DNA of 64,000 bases from Weissella koreensis KCTC 3621 (GCF_000277645.1 NZ_AKGG01000011.1:62001-126000), one strand, 5' to 3'; shown: positions 26,575-37,137, counted from the first letter of the stretch. Numbers and translations are program-made. The notes: a model not told the origin generated them from the sequence alone.

Positions 26575-27324
26575 ATGTTAAAAAAAAGATTATTAACTTT
26601 TTCGTTAATCATTTGTTTACTGATCGGTTTAATATGGGCTTGGAATCACCACATTAATCAACCCACTATGCAAAATAAGACTATTCTTAAAACAAAAGAA
26701 AAAAGCAGTCTTGCGACAAAACCGACCTACCATACGGATCATAATTTACTAGTAGTAAATAAAAAGCATCCTCTAACTCAAGATTATAATCCATTTAAAG
26801 GCGCTTTAGATACTAATAACCCTGATGGAGGTGGTCTTTCCGAAAATGCTAATCAAGCAAAGAATGAAATCATTGCAGCCCTTCAAGCAGCCGGCTTTCC
26901 AATTTCAAACCAAGTTTCTGGTTATCGATCATACCAATATCAAACAACATTATACAATAATTATGTCGCAAATCATGGTCAAAAGGAAGCCGATACTTTC
27001 TCTGCTCGTCCAGGTTACTCAGAACATCAAAGTGGTTTAGCCTTTGATTTAACTGGTCAAAATGGTCAGCTACCAACGGATGATAAGATGTACAAATGGT
27101 TGCAAAATAACGCTTATAAGTATGGACTTATTATCCGATTCCCTAGACATTCCAGCACACAAACCGGTTATATTGGTGAAGAATGGCATCTCCGCTATGT
27201 TGGCATTAACAATGCTACTACAATGAATAAAAAAAAGATTTCAACACTTGAAGAATATACTGGTGTAAAGGGTGGTGATTACCATCCAGATGCTAGTCAA
27301 GATCAACTAGCGGTTAATGAATAA
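26575..27324 (+). CDS. D-alanyl-D-alanine carboxypeptidase, VanY family (M15B)
   Basis: A 249-residue protein with an N-terminal signal anchor (about 3-21) and an M15 zinc peptidase domain. The metal and catalytic motifs are visible as SARPGYSEHQSGLAFDL (His and Asp ligands) and EEWHLRYVG. It trims the terminal D-Ala from peptidoglycan stem peptides outside the membrane. The ATG at 26575 has a perfect AAGGAG; a TTG at 26560 inside the ribosome binding region was rejected. A TATAAT lies at about 26533. It is followed by its own terminator. Confidence 0.93.
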   Translation: MLKKRLLTFSLIICLLIGLIWAWNHHINQPTMQNKTILKTKEKSSLATKPTYHTDHNLLVVNKKHPLTQDYNPFKGALDTNNPDGGGLSENANQAKNEIIAALQAAGFPISNQVSGYRSYQYQTTLYNNYVANHGQKEADTFSARPGYSEHQSGLAFDLTGQNGQLPTDDKMYKWLQNNAYKYGLIIRFPRHSSTQTGYIGEEWHLRYVGINNATTMNKKKISTLEEYTGVKGGDYHPDASQDQLAVNE

Positions 27325-27337
27325 AATATATATAATA

Positions 27338-27378
27338 CCATAAATTAGACTAAAATAGTTTGATTTATGGGATTTTTT
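27338..27378 (+). terminator. Rho-independent terminator of the carboxypeptidase gene
   Basis: CCATAAAT and ATTTATGG form a perfect 8-bp stem around a 17-base loop, followed by GATTTTTT on the plus strand, 14 bases after the stop codon. Confidence 0.8.
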
Positions 27379-27449
27379 AATAGGTCTCATTTCACTTTTA
27401 CGCCTAACCCAAGGGTTCTATTATTACTTAAACCTTAATTCATGTTACA

Positions 27450-27549
27450 ATATTAGTCAGGAAACATTTCTGTTAGCACATTTCGAGTCTTTTAAAACGA
27501 TGAAAAGGGCTCAGAAAAAAATTATTTTATTAAAAGGAGCTAAATCAAT
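27450..27549 (+). promoter_or_regulatory. Promoter and hairpin-bearing leader of rpoY-rnjA
   Basis: TACAAT at about 27446-27451, with a weak -35, is followed by a leader containing GAGTCTTTT and AAAAGGGCTC, which pair over about 9 bp (with G-U pairs), then an A-rich stretch and AAAGGAG before rpoY. The hairpin lacks a T-run, so it is not a terminator. It may be a processing or feedback site for RNase J1, but that is speculation. Confidence 0.4.
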
Positions 27550-27768
27550 ATGATTTACAAAGTTTATTTCCAACCAACTAAGACTCAAAACCCCAAGCGG
27601 GAAAGCACTAAGTCACTTTACATTGAGACACCTGATTTACCAACTGCTCGTTTGGCGGTTGAAACTAACACCGAATACAATGTTGAGCAAATCGAAGAGC
27701 TTTCTGAGGCTGCGTTGACTTATGAGCAACAAAGCCTTGGTGAACGGTTTAAATTAACGGAGTTCTAA
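27550..27768 (+). CDS. rpoY: DNA-directed RNA polymerase epsilon subunit
   Basis: A 72-residue protein matching RpoY/YkzG (DUF1447): MIYKVYFQPTK..NPKRESTKSLYIETPDLPTARLAVETN...ERFKLTEF. Epsilon binds core RNA polymerase in Firmicutes, near the beta' jaw. It is followed by rnjA after 1 base, the conserved pairing in Firmicutes, and has a strong AAAGGAG. Confidence 0.95.
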   Translation: MIYKVYFQPTKTQNPKRESTKSLYIETPDLPTARLAVETNTEYNVEQIEELSEAALTYEQQSLGERFKLTEF

Positions 27769-27769
27769 T

Positions 27770-29449
27770 ATGGCAATGGATATTGATGTACAACCTAATG
27801 AAGCAGCAGTTTATGCTTTAGGTGGTCTAGGAGAAATCGGGAAAAATACTTATGCCGTACAATATGGTGATGACATCGTCGTCATTGACGCCGGAGTTAA
27901 GTTTCCAGAAGATGAACTATTAGGAATCGATTATGTTATTCCTGATTATTCATATCTTGTAGAAAATATTGATAAAGTGCGCGGTTTGGTAATTACCCAC
28001 GGGCACGAAGATCATATTGGAGCCATTCATTTTTTCTTGGAAGCTGTAAACGTACCAGTTTATGCTGGTCCCCTAGCAGCTGCTCTGATCACAAATAAAT
28101 TAGAAGAACATGGTCTAACTAACCGTACTGAACTAAATATCATTGGCGAAGATGATGTTTTAACATTCGGTGAATTATCAGTTGAGTTTTTCCGAACTAC
28201 CCACTCGATTCCCGATACATTTGGAGTCGCAGTTCATACACCAGTTGGCGTAATTGTCGAGACAGGTGATTTTAAATTTGATCTGACTCCAACTACCCAC
28301 CAGCCACCTAACTTGCAAAAAATGGCACGTTTGGGTGCTGAGGGTGTTCTCTTATTAATGTCGGATTCAACTAACGCCGAACGTGCTGAGTTTTCAAAGT
28401 CTGAACGCTGGGTAGGTAAAACAATTGATCAATTATTTGATGATATTACTGGTCGAATTATATTTGCTACCTTTGCTTCAAATATGTCTCGAGTTCAAAT
28501 GGCTACCGAATCTGCTTTAGCGCATGGTCGTAAAATTGCTGTCTTCGGGCGTTCAATGGATACAGCAGTCAGAAACGGATTAGCTTTAGGTTATTTAGAT
28601 ATTCCTGAAGATATGTTAATTGACGCCCATGAGGCCAATAAATTACCACCTGAAAAAGTGTTAATCCTATCGACTGGTTCTCAAGGAGAACCAATGGCTG
28701 CCCTCGCTCGTATTGCTAACGGAACTCATAAGCAAATTAAAATTCATCCAAATGATACTGTAATCTTCTCTTCTTCGCCGATCCCTGGAAATACTCAATC
28801 AGTTAATCACGTGATCAATCTGCTAGAAGAAGCCGGTGCCAATGTAATTTATGGTAAGATCAATAACATTCATACTTCTGGCCATGGTGGTCAAGAAGAA
28901 CAAAAATTGATGTTATCTCTTATGAAACCTAAATACTTTATGCCAGTCCATGGTGAATATCGGATGCTTAAAGTCCACGCGGGATTAGGTGAGGCAGTTG
29001 GTGTACCTTCTGAAAACATCTTTATCATGGATAACGGAGACGTATTAGCACTAACCGCTGATTCAGCCCGAGTAGCTGATCATTTCCCTGCTGCCGACAC
29101 TTATGTCGACGGTAATGGAATTGGTGATGTTGGTACTGCAGTGCTAAAAGATCGACAAATGTTATCCCAAGATGGACTTGTTGTTGTCGTTGCTACCATT
29201 GATTTAAAAAATCAAGAAATAACATCTGGGCCTGACATTCTTTCACGTGGATTTATCTACATGCGCGAATCAGAAGAATTAATCAATGAAGGACGTCGCG
29301 AAATTTTTAAGGCTATTTTAACCGCAATGCGCGAACCAAATGCCAACGAAAATACAATCAGAAATGCTGTTATATCAAAACTACAACGTTTCTTATTCAG
29401 TCAAACTAAGCGTCGCCCCCTTATTTTACCCATGTTTATCATGATTTAA
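27770..29449 (+). CDS. rnjA: Ribonuclease J1
   Basis: A 559-residue metallo-beta-lactamase/beta-CASP nuclease. The zinc motif is VITHGHEDHIGAIHF (about 74-88); others include METGDFKFD-like VETGDFKFD, the beta-CASP stretch and HTSGHGGQEEQKLM. It has 5'-3' exonuclease and endonuclease activity and controls mRNA decay and 16S rRNA maturation. GGAG in the rpoY 3' end serves as ribosome binding site. It is cotranscribed with rpoY. Confidence 0.96.
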   Translation: MAMDIDVQPNEAAVYALGGLGEIGKNTYAVQYGDDIVVIDAGVKFPEDELLGIDYVIPDYSYLVENIDKVRGLVITHGHEDHIGAIHFFLEAVNVPVYAGPLAAALITNKLEEHGLTNRTELNIIGEDDVLTFGELSVEFFRTTHSIPDTFGVAVHTPVGVIVETGDFKFDLTPTTHQPPNLQKMARLGAEGVLLLMSDSTNAERAEFSKSERWVGKTIDQLFDDITGRIIFATFASNMSRVQMATESALAHGRKIAVFGRSMDTAVRNGLALGYLDIPEDMLIDAHEANKLPPEKVLILSTGSQGEPMAALARIANGTHKQIKIHPNDTVIFSSSPIPGNTQSVNHVINLLEEAGANVIYGKINNIHTSGHGGQEEQKLMLSLMKPKYFMPVHGEYRMLKVHAGLGEAVGVPSENIFIMDNGDVLALTADSARVADHFPAADTYVDGNGIGDVGTAVLKDRQMLSQDGLVVVVATIDLKNQEITSGPDILSRGFIYMRESEELINEGRREIFKAILTAMREPNANENTIRNAVISKLQRFLFSQTKRRPLILPMFIMI

Positions 29450-29461
29450 AGTCAAGCTTTG

Positions 29462-29493
29462 AAGGAATCGAATTTAAATTCGATTCCTTTTTT
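29462..29493 (+). terminator. Rho-independent terminator of rnjA
   Basis: A palindrome with arms GGAATCGAATTT and AAATTCGATTCC is followed by six T residues on the plus strand, 13 bases after the stop codon. Confidence 0.9.
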
Positions 29494-29503
29494 GATACTC
29501 CAT

Positions 29504-29549
29504 AAAACAAAAGAGACTCAAACAATTATGTTCGAGTCTCTTTTGTTTT
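29504..29549. terminator. Bidirectional terminator between rnjA and dagK
   Basis: AAAACAAAAGAGACTC and GAGTCTCTTTTGTTTT form a perfect 16-bp stem with A and T flanks, so it can stop convergent transcription from both sides. It serves chiefly the minus-strand diacylglycerol kinase gene. Confidence 0.9.
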
Positions 29550-29580
29550 AATTTAATATTGATTTAAATAGAACACATTA

Positions 29581-30540
29581 TTATAACCAAAAATCTAATG
29601 TTTTTGAAGTAAACCGATAGTTATAAATATGTGCACCTAATTCTTCTCCATCCGCTTGAGCTAATTCTAAACGATGGGTTTGAAATTCTAATTTTTTATT
29701 TGTATAGCGATGAACTTCTGGTTGATCGTATAATTTATTTTTCAATAATGCTTTAACAATTTTGAGTAATCTAATTTTATTCTTAGGCTTTTCAATAATA
29801 ATTAAATCTAATTTACCATCATGTGGATCAGCATCTGGCATAATCTTTACTCCACCCCCAAAATATGGGTGATTTGAAACCGTCATTAAATAAGCATTCT
29901 CATAAAAATCGGCTAATCGGCCTTCGCCTTTCACTGTAACCGCGAAAGAATCTTGTTCAGTTAAAACTTTTAAAATTAGTAACGGATAGGCCAAGCTTCC
30001 CCAACCCATCTTATTTAACCAAACTTTCGCTAGTGAATGATTTGTCATACTAACGACCATAGCATCAAATCCAACACCTAAATTATTTACAAAATATTTA
30101 CGTTTATGATCTTTAATATTTTCATAGATCCCTAAATCGATCGTTAAAGGTTTTTCTATATTTTGTTTTGTTTTCTTTAAAATTCGTTGCAACGAAGCCA
30201 TCGGATCAACCGATATTCCGTGAGCCCTGGCAAAGTCATTCCCAGATCCATCTGGAATATATGCAATTGGCTGATGATATTCGCTATTTCGCTCTAAAAT
30301 GGCATTAATCGTTAAATTTAAGGTTCCATCCCCGCCCATTATCACTAATTGGATGGACTGTTCTTCTTGACGCTTTAAAAATCGTTTAATCCAACGTTCT
30401 AGGTCATGCTGATCTTTACTAATATAGAAATCAAAATCAATTGATTCAGAGATTAACTCATCTTTTAAAAGTTCCCAGTTTTCTACCGATTTTCCGGATT
30501 TAGCAACGGGATTTATGATAAATTGATATTTATTCTCCAT
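29581..30540 (-). CDS. Diacylglycerol/lipid kinase family protein (DagK/YegS)
   Basis: A 319-residue lipid kinase. The catalytic domain has MGGDGTLNLTINAIL (GGDGT motif) and PDGSGNDFARAHG, and the C-terminal domain carries DADPHDGKLDLIIIEKP. In Gram-positive bacteria DagK recycles diacylglycerol from lipoteichoic acid synthesis to phosphatidic acid. The start at 30540 (MENKYQFIINP) has AGGAAC upstream; the longer frame to 30591 lacks support. It is monocistronic with its own terminator. Confidence 0.9.
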   Translation of the reverse strand: MENKYQFIINPVAKSGKSVENWELLKDELISESIDFDFYISKDQHDLERWIKRFLKRQEEQSIQLVIMGGDGTLNLTINAILERNSEYHQPIAYIPDGSGNDFARAHGISVDPMASLQRILKKTKQNIEKPLTIDLGIYENIKDHKRKYFVNNLGVGFDAMVVSMTNHSLAKVWLNKMGWGSLAYPLLILKVLTEQDSFAVTVKGEGRLADFYENAYLMTVSNHPYFGGGVKIMPDADPHDGKLDLIIIEKPKNKIRLLKIVKALLKNKLYDQPEVHRYTNKKLEFQTHRLELAQADGEELGAHIYNYRFTSKTLDFWL

Positions 30541-30678
30541 GAATCTAACCGTTCCTAACTTCAAATATTCGGCTTGTGTATTCTCATACACAAAACTATT
30601 TTATTATACCTTATTCTTTTGGTTTTTTATAGCAAATAAACCATATATTTCACATTCTTAATATATAAACTAACAAAA

Positions 30679-30712
30679 AACCAAAGCTTATTTTATGTTA
30701 TAAGCTTTGGTT
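30679..30712 (-). terminator. Rho-independent terminator of ppaC
   Basis: AACCAAAGCTTAT and ATAAGCTTTGGTT form a perfect 13-bp stem with an 8-base loop and flanking A/T runs, directly after the ppaC stop. Confidence 0.9.
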
Positions 30713-30721
30713 TTATTAAAA

Positions 30722-31630
30722 TTAAAATGCAGCAGTCAAAGGTGGAACAACTTGCTTCTTACGCGAAACAACTCCGGGTAAGTCAATAACATTATTCTTA
30801 ATATCAGTATCAAAAGCTTTGGCGACTTCATTAGAAGCATCTCCCAAATAAAGTGCCTTTGAATTTGAATTTAAAATATCCGTAATAACAAACAAGAAGT
30901 TATCATATCCTTCAGCTTGCATAGCAGATTCTAGTTCAGATTGCCGTTCCAAGGTTTCGTCAATATCAACAGTATTAACTTGCCCAATACGGAAAGTATG
31001 TCCATTGAAGTCAAATGACTTAGCATCTCCATCAATCAATTCTTGGGCTGTTCGACTTGAAAGATCAGTTCCAGCCTTTAACAACTCCAATCCATATGCT
31101 TCATAATCTTTAATTCCAGCAATTTCAGCCAAGGCTTCTAAAGCAGGTTGATCCATTGAAGTTGTGGTAGGACTCTTCAAAAGTAATGTATCAGATATAA
31201 TAGCTGAAGCCATCATTCCAGCAACATCACTTGGAATCTCAATATTACTTTTCTTAAATTCATAATACAAAATTGTAGCCACTGACCCTAGAGGCATATT
31301 AATAAACCAAAGAGGGGCATCAGAACTAAAATTAATCTTATGATGGTCATATACCCCAACCACTTCAACTTCATCAATATTTTTAGCTGATTGTGCTGCT
31401 TCATTGTGATCAACCAAATAAACTTGTTCAGTTTCAGCTTTTTCAATAACGCGTAGTGGCTTTACCTTAAAATAATCCAAGGCAAATTGAGTTTCCGCAT
31501 TTGGCTCACCTAATGCGACTGGCTCAGTTTCTTCTCCCATAGTTTGATTTAATAAATATGATGCCGCAATTGCAGATGCAATTGTATCTGTATCAGGGTT
31601 TTGATGTCCAAAGACTAATTTTTTTGTCAT
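30722..31630 (-). CDS. ppaC: Manganese-dependent inorganic pyrophosphatase
   Basis: A 302-residue family II (DHH) pyrophosphatase. The metal motifs are FGHQNPDTDTIASA (about 6-19), VDHNE, and GVYDHHKINF (DHH), with the C-terminal SRKKQVVPPL substrate motif. It hydrolyses PPi to drive biosynthetic reactions. The ATG at 31630 has GGAG 6 bases upstream; an in-frame TTG at 31642 was rejected. Confidence 0.97.
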   Translation of the reverse strand: MTKKLVFGHQNPDTDTIASAIAASYLLNQTMGEETEPVALGEPNAETQFALDYFKVKPLRVIEKAETEQVYLVDHNEAAQSAKNIDEVEVVGVYDHHKINFSSDAPLWFINMPLGSVATILYYEFKKSNIEIPSDVAGMMASAIISDTLLLKSPTTTSMDQPALEALAEIAGIKDYEAYGLELLKAGTDLSSRTAQELIDGDAKSFDFNGHTFRIGQVNTVDIDETLERQSELESAMQAEGYDNFLFVITDILNSNSKALYLGDASNEVAKAFDTDIKNNVIDLPGVVSRKKQVVPPLTAAF

Positions 31631-31697
31631 TTTTAACTCCAACTTTCTAGGTTTTATTATATTTATATTTTACTATAATCAGACAAATTCTACATCT

Positions 31698-34169
31698 TTA
31701 ATTCAAAATTAATTCTGAACTATTAATGTTCATATTAGTTGGTATTCCTACTTTTGATATTTCAATTACGAAACTTCCATTACTTTGACGTTGTCCAAAT
31801 GAGTGTTCACTTGGATTAATCAACACAATTTGATTTTGATTAGTTGTAATGCTTAATTGAGGCATTTCTTTTATTGGCGTTAAAATCATAGTAACAATTT
31901 GATGTGAATCCTTCTTCAATTCACGCATCACCGCTACGCCCTTCTTAGCACGCGATGTCACTGGAATTTCATCAGTCTTCATCAACTTATAAGCTCCTCG
32001 ATTTGAAATCAAATGAATCGCCATATTAGTTTGCACAAATCCGCCACCTATTAATTGATCATCAGAATTTAAATTAATTGCTTTTACGCCAGCTGTTCGA
32101 TTACCTTGAACTGGTACTTCATCCAAGCTATAACATAATCCTTGCGCTTTTTGAGTAATCAATATGACATCAGCTGGATCAAGTTGAGCTTTAGGCTCAA
32201 TAAATTGCAATAAGGCAACTTTTCCAGTCGCTGTTTTGAATTTAATTAGTGGAATTAATCGCTTCTTGTAATTACTACGAGGGGTCAAAGTAGCGAAATC
32301 AACTCGCTTAATATAGCCTTCATTTGAAGCAACCAACCATTGACCATTTAATTTATCAATATCATCTAACACTACAACTTGACTGATAGTTTCATCATTT
32401 CTCAAATCACTAACTGTTTGAGAAAGATGCTCCCCAGCATCCTTCCACTTAAATTCTGGAATTTCGTTAATTGGCCGATAGATCACATTTCCATAATTTG
32501 TAAAAATGAAAACATGCTGCAGGGTGTTAACCTTTTCAAGGTATACTGGCTCATCATCATCACGTAATCCATTATCATTACCTGAAGCACTAAATGAACG
32601 AAGTGAAGAACGCTTTACATAACCAGATTTAGAAATCAACATCACAACATCTTCATCAGCAATTGTAACAGTTTTATCAATTTTGATTTCTTGCACTTCA
32701 GCTTGAATTTCAGTTAATCTAGGTGTTGAATATTCCTTTTTAATAGCCGATAATTCACGCTTTAAGACTTTATTTAATTCTTTTGGTTCACTCAAGATCA
32801 ATTGATACTTTTCAACCAAGTCACTCAAATTTTTAGCTTCTGCTTGCAACTGCGTAACATCAGTATTACTCAACCGGTATAGTTGTAGCGTTACAATTGC
32901 TTCCGCTTGTTCTTCCGTAAATTGATATTGATCAATTAAGCCTTGCTTGGCACCTTTCCGGTCATTTGCAGCACGAATTGTTTTAATAACTTGGTCTAAA
33001 ATTGAGAGCGCTCTAATTAGCCCATCAACAATATGCATACGTTCTTGTGCCTTTCTTAAATCAAAGACAGTCCGTTTCATAATGATTTCACGTTGATGTT
33101 CAATAAAGGCTGTTAATGCCATTTTAAGACTAAATAAGACTGGTCGTTCCTTATGGATGGCAACCATATTGAAATTATAAGTAATTTGTAAGTCAGTTTT
33201 CTTAAATAGATATTGTAAGATTCCTTCTGCATTACCATCTTTCGCAATTTCAATTGCAATCGTCAATCCATCTCGATCAGATTCATCACGAACTTCAGTT
33301 AATCCAGCTACTTCTTTATTCAAACGGAGTTCATCCATTTTATGTACTAGGGCTGCTTTATTAACTTCGTATGGAATTTCCGAAACTCGGATTAATTGCT
33401 TACCACCTTTAATTGATTCAATCTGTGTTTTAGCACGGACAACAATTTTACCTTTCCCAGTCTCATAAGCTCGCTTTAATTCACTGGCTCCTTGAATAAT
33501 GGCACCAGTTGGAAAATCAGGACCTTTGACAAATTCCATTAATTGATCAATATCTGCATCAGGATGACTCAAAAGATAGACAGTGGCATCAATCACTTCA
33601 CCTAGATTGTGTGGTGGTATTTCTGTAGCATATCCAGCTGAAATTCCTGTAGCTCCATTAACTAGTAAATTAGGGAAATGACCAGGTAAAACAGTTGGCT
33701 CATACTCTGTATCATCAAAGTTAAGCACCATCTCAACGGTTTCTTTTTCTAAATCACGAAGCATTTCACCAGAAAGTTTTGATAAACGTGCTTCAGTATA
33801 ACGCATAGCAGCGGCCGGATCATTATCAATTGAACCATTATTACCATGCATTTCAATCAAAGGAGCACGTAATTTCCAATCTTGTGATAGTCGAACCATC
33901 GCTTCATAAATTGAAGAATCACCATGCGGGTGAAAATTACCCATAATATTTCCAACCGACTTGGCTGATTTACGAAATTGCTTATCATAAGTATTTCCAT
34001 CTTTACTCATTGCATACAAAATTCTTCTCTGAACGGGTTTTAACCCATCACGAATATCTGGTAAAGCTCGTTCTTGAATAATATATTTTGAATAACGACC
34101 GAAACGATCACCCATGACTGCTTCTAATGACAATTCTTGAATCGTTCCTTCTTGCTTGTTTTCTAACAT
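31698..34169 (-). CDS. parC: DNA topoisomerase IV subunit A
   Basis: An 823-residue type IIA topoisomerase A subunit. The catalytic tyrosine lies in [11 protein letters not shown] (about 120-130), and the quinolone-resistance region reads [14 protein letters not shown] with the wild-type-like Ser and Glu. The C-terminal part is the beta-propeller DNA-wrapping domain without a clear GyrA box, which with the adjacent parE supports ParC over GyrA. It decatenates daughter chromosomes. It lies 21 bases after parE. Confidence 0.94.
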   Translation of the reverse strand: MLENKQEGTIQELSLEAVMGDRFGRYSKYIIQERALPDIRDGLKPVQRRILYAMSKDGNTYDKQFRKSAKSVGNIMGNFHPHGDSSIYEAMVRLSQDWKLRAPLIEMHGNNGSIDNDPAAAMRYTEARLSKLSGEMLRDLEKETVEMVLNFDDTEYEPTVLPGHFPNLLVNGATGISAGYATEIPPHNLGEVIDATVYLLSHPDADIDQLMEFVKGPDFPTGAIIQGASELKRAYETGKGKIVVRAKTQIESIKGGKQLIRVSEIPYEVNKAALVHKMDELRLNKEVAGLTEVRDESDRDGLTIAIEIAKDGNAEGILQYLFKKTDLQITYNFNMVAIHKERPVLFSLKMALTAFIEHQREIIMKRTVFDLRKAQERMHIVDGLIRALSILDQVIKTIRAANDRKGAKQGLIDQYQFTEEQAEAIVTLQLYRLSNTDVTQLQAEAKNLSDLVEKYQLILSEPKELNKVLKRELSAIKKEYSTPRLTEIQAEVQEIKIDKTVTIADEDVVMLISKSGYVKRSSLRSFSASGNDNGLRDDDEPVYLEKVNTLQHVFIFTNYGNVIYRPINEIPEFKWKDAGEHLSQTVSDLRNDETISQVVVLDDIDKLNGQWLVASNEGYIKRVDFATLTPRSNYKKRLIPLIKFKTATGKVALLQFIEPKAQLDPADVILITQKAQGLCYSLDEVPVQGNRTAGVKAINLNSDDQLIGGGFVQTNMAIHLISNRGAYKLMKTDEIPVTSRAKKGVAVMRELKKDSHQIVTMILTPIKEMPQLSITTNQNQIVLINPSEHSFGQRQSNGSFVIEISKVGIPTNMNINSSELILN

Positions 34170-34190
34170 AATGAATACCTCCTTTCCTCT

Positions 34191-36302
34191 TTAATCTTTA
34201 TCCCAAGTTTCAATCTCTGGCTCAAAAAAACCAGGTAAAATATCATCATTTTGATTAGCATCAGCATCCTTATCAATTGGATCAATTTCTGCCGAAACTT
34301 TTGTTAACTGTGCTTCATCAACAACGTCCTTTGATGTTTCATCAGCCTCATTAAATTCCTTTTGTTTATCTAAAAGTGAAGCTTCATCAGCCAAAGAGAA
34401 TGCGACATTACTTTCAATCCACTTACGTCGTGGCTCAACTTTATCACCCATTAAGGTCGTTACACGCTTGTCAGCTAACATGATGTCATCAATCGTAATT
34501 CTAACTAATGTCCGGCTATCTGGATTCATTGTGGTATCCCATAACTGTTCAGCATTCATTTCACCTAGCCCCTTAAATCGTTGTAAGGTATAGCCGCGGC
34601 CAATTTCTTTTTGTTTTTCTAACAGCTGCTCGTTAGTCCAAGCGTAAGTAATCGTCTGCTTCTTAGTTCCTTTTCTGAGCATATACAATGGTGGCAAAGC
34701 AATATATACTTTTCCAGCTTCAACCAACGGCCGCATATACTTATAGAAAAATGTTAATAGCAAGATTTGAATATGTGCCCCATCATCATCGGCATCGGTC
34801 ATAATAATAACTTTATCATAATTAGATGCACTGACATCAAATTCAGAACCGACACCAGCTCCAATCGTATAGATCATAGTCGCAATTTCTTCATTTTTCA
34901 TGATATCAGCTAATTTAGCTTTTTCAGTATTCAAAACTTTTCCTCGCAATGGCAAAATTGCTTGGAATTTACGATCACGTCCTTGCTTAGCCGAACCACC
35001 GGCAGAATCACCCTCGACCAAAAACAGTTCATTATGTTTGGCATTTTTTGATTGAGCAGGGGTTAATTTACCTGATAAAACACGGTCTTTACTACCCCTT
35101 TTTTTACCAGTTCTGGCATCTTCACGCGCTTTACGAGCAGCTTCACGAGCCTCACGGGCTCTTAAAGATTTACGAATTAATTCTTGAGAGAAATTTCCAT
35201 TCTCCATCAAATAAAAGCCTAATTGTTCAGCAACAACACTATCTACAATTGAGCGTGCTTCTGGTGTTCCTAATTTTTCCTTCGTTTGGCCCTCAAATTG
35301 AAGTAATTCTTCTGGAATTCGAAGCGAGATAACAGCTGATAATCCTTCTCGAACATCCGATCCTTCCAAGTTTTTATCCTTTTCTTTTAAAAGATTAACT
35401 TTTCTGGCATATTCATTAAATGCTTTAGTCCAAGCTGAACGTAATCCAACCTCGTGCGTTCCGCCACCAGATGTTCGCACATTATTAACGAATGACATTG
35501 TAGTTTCTGAATAACCATCGTTATATTGAGCTGCTACTTCAACTTCAATTCCTTTTTCAGTCCCATCAAAGTAAAGAACATCGCCCATCGTCGTCTTATC
35601 TTCATTCAAATATTTCACGAATGAACGAATTCCATCATCATATTTATATTCTTCACTTTTTTCTTGTCCAACGCGTTCATCAGTAAGAGTAATTTTAACC
35701 CCACTTAATAAGAACGCTGATTCACGTAAACGTTCAGCTAAAATATCAAAATTATAATTAGTGGTTGAAAAAATCTTAGGATCTGGTTGAAATTCGACAG
35801 TTGTTCCATTGCCTTCCTTAGTTTTACCTAGGTTATTCAAAGTTCCATCTGGGTGACCACCATTAATAAAATGTTCTTGATATTTAAAACCATCTCGGAC
35901 AATTGTAACCATTAAGCTAGATGATAACGCATTAACAACAGATGACCCAACTCCGTGTAAACCACCGGAAGTTTTATATCCACCCTGACCAAATTTACCA
36001 CCAGCATGTAGAACTGTCAGAATAACTTCTGGTGTAGGTTTACCTGAAGCGTGCATTCCAACAGGCATTCCTCGTCCATGATCGATAACTTTAATCGAAT
36101 TATTTGCGCCAATTGAAACGTTAATTTCATTACCAAAACCGGCCAAAGCCTCGTCAACAGCATTGTCAAAAATTTCATACACTAAATGATGTAATCCTTT
36201 TCCATCCGTTGAACCGATATACATACCTGGACGCTTACGAACGGCATCTAAGCCCTCTAAAACCGTAATATCATTTTCATCGTAGGTATTTGTCTTTACC
36301 AT
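34191..36302 (-). CDS. parE: DNA topoisomerase IV subunit B
   Basis: A 703-residue GHKL ATPase/TOPRIM protein: VRKRPGMYIGSTDGKGLHHLVYEIFDNAVDEA at the start, GGLHGVGSSVVNAL (ATP lid), the TOPRIM EGDSAGGSAKQGRDRKFQAILPLRGK, and DADDDGAHI. It supplies ATP-driven strand passage for ParC. The ATG at 36302 (MVKTNTYDEN) was preferred; an ATG six codons earlier (36320) is possible. A terminator of the preceding gene lies 64 bases upstream, so parE-parC form their own operon. Confidence 0.95.
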   Translation of the reverse strand: MVKTNTYDENDITVLEGLDAVRKRPGMYIGSTDGKGLHHLVYEIFDNAVDEALAGFGNEINVSIGANNSIKVIDHGRGMPVGMHASGKPTPEVILTVLHAGGKFGQGGYKTSGGLHGVGSSVVNALSSSLMVTIVRDGFKYQEHFINGGHPDGTLNNLGKTKEGNGTTVEFQPDPKIFSTTNYNFDILAERLRESAFLLSGVKITLTDERVGQEKSEEYKYDDGIRSFVKYLNEDKTTMGDVLYFDGTEKGIEVEVAAQYNDGYSETTMSFVNNVRTSGGGTHEVGLRSAWTKAFNEYARKVNLLKEKDKNLEGSDVREGLSAVISLRIPEELLQFEGQTKEKLGTPEARSIVDSVVAEQLGFYLMENGNFSQELIRKSLRAREAREAARKAREDARTGKKRGSKDRVLSGKLTPAQSKNAKHNELFLVEGDSAGGSAKQGRDRKFQAILPLRGKVLNTEKAKLADIMKNEEIATMIYTIGAGVGSEFDVSASNYDKVIIMTDADDDGAHIQILLLTFFYKYMRPLVEAGKVYIALPPLYMLRKGTKKQTITYAWTNEQLLEKQKEIGRGYTLQRFKGLGEMNAEQLWDTTMNPDSRTLVRITIDDIMLADKRVTTLMGDKVEPRRKWIESNVAFSLADEASLLDKQKEFNEADETSKDVVDEAQLTKVSAEIDPIDKDADANQNDDILPGFFEPEIETWDKD

Positions 36303-36365
36303 CTGTTTGCCTACCTTCATTATTTTATAAAAAGGTTAATATGAAAGATTAACCACCGTAACTAT

Positions 36366-36406
36366 AAAAAGCACTCACAGTCAAAAATACCACGACTTTA
36401 AGTGCT
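36366..36406 (-). terminator. Rho-independent terminator of the yigZ-type gene
   Basis: On the minus strand AGCACTTAAAGTC pairs with GACTGTGAGTGCT (two mismatches), followed by TTTTTAT, between the yigZ stop and parE. Confidence 0.75.
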
Positions 36407-36444
36407 GTTGCAACGTTTTTTATTGTTTTTAATTAAATTTAAAC

Positions 36445-37116
36445 CTAATAACGCGTTTGAGTTTGACCACTAATACCCCGTTGAAATGGAACTTCATGCC
36501 AAATTTGATCCCGCTTAAATAATTCTGCCTGACCTTTGGTTAAATCACGTAGTTGTTCCATCACACTATTCAAGGCATCTAAATTAACTGGTACCACCAT
36601 AGTGACTTTTTCAGTAAAAACAGTTTCACTAAGATCCAAAGCATGCTCTGCTAACCAATATTTAATTATTTCAAATTGAGGGTAGTCAATTTGAATGACG
36701 AGTTCTTGTTGCAAAATTTTTTGCACTAAGCCACCCGCCATAATGGCATCAGCTAACGTCCCTGCATAAGCCCGAATTAAGCCACCAGCTCCCAACTTAA
36801 TTCCCCCAAAATAACGGGTTTGGACTACTACAACATCCCGAAGCTGATTATTATTTAATACTTCCAACATTGGTGTGCCTGCTGTTCCACTAGGTTCACC
36901 ATCATCGGAAGCTCTTTGAATTTCAGAATGAGGACCCAAAACATATGTCCAAACATTGTGATTAGCTTTATTATGATTTTTTTGAATTTGTTTGATAAAA
37001 TCTTGGGCTTCAGTTTCATTTTGCACACGTTGCATCTGAACAATAAAACGTGATTTTTTTATAATTTGTTCATACACAAAACTAGACTTCTCGATAGTGA
37101 TATACGTTGTATCCAC
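36445..37116 (-). CDS. YigZ/YvyE family protein (IMPACT domain)
   Basis: A 223-residue protein with an N-terminal UPF0029/IMPACT domain (KKSRFIVQMQRVQNETEAQDFI, SDDGEPSGTAGTPMLEVL, VVVQTRYFGGIKLGAGGLIRAYAG) and a C-terminal DUF1949 ferredoxin-like domain. The family is widespread and linked to translation regulation by resemblance to eukaryotic IMPACT; its bacterial role is not settled. It lies 21 bases downstream of obg. Confidence 0.93.
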   Translation of the reverse strand: MDTTYITIEKSSFVYEQIIKKSRFIVQMQRVQNETEAQDFIKQIQKNHNKANHNVWTYVLGPHSEIQRASDDGEPSGTAGTPMLEVLNNNQLRDVVVVQTRYFGGIKLGAGGLIRAYAGTLADAIMAGGLVQKILQQELVIQIDYPQFEIIKYWLAEHALDLSETVFTEKVTMVVPVNLDALNSVMEQLRDLTKGQAELFKRDQIWHEVPFQRGISGQTQTRY

Positions 37117-37137
37117 GTTTGATAGCCCCCAATCATT

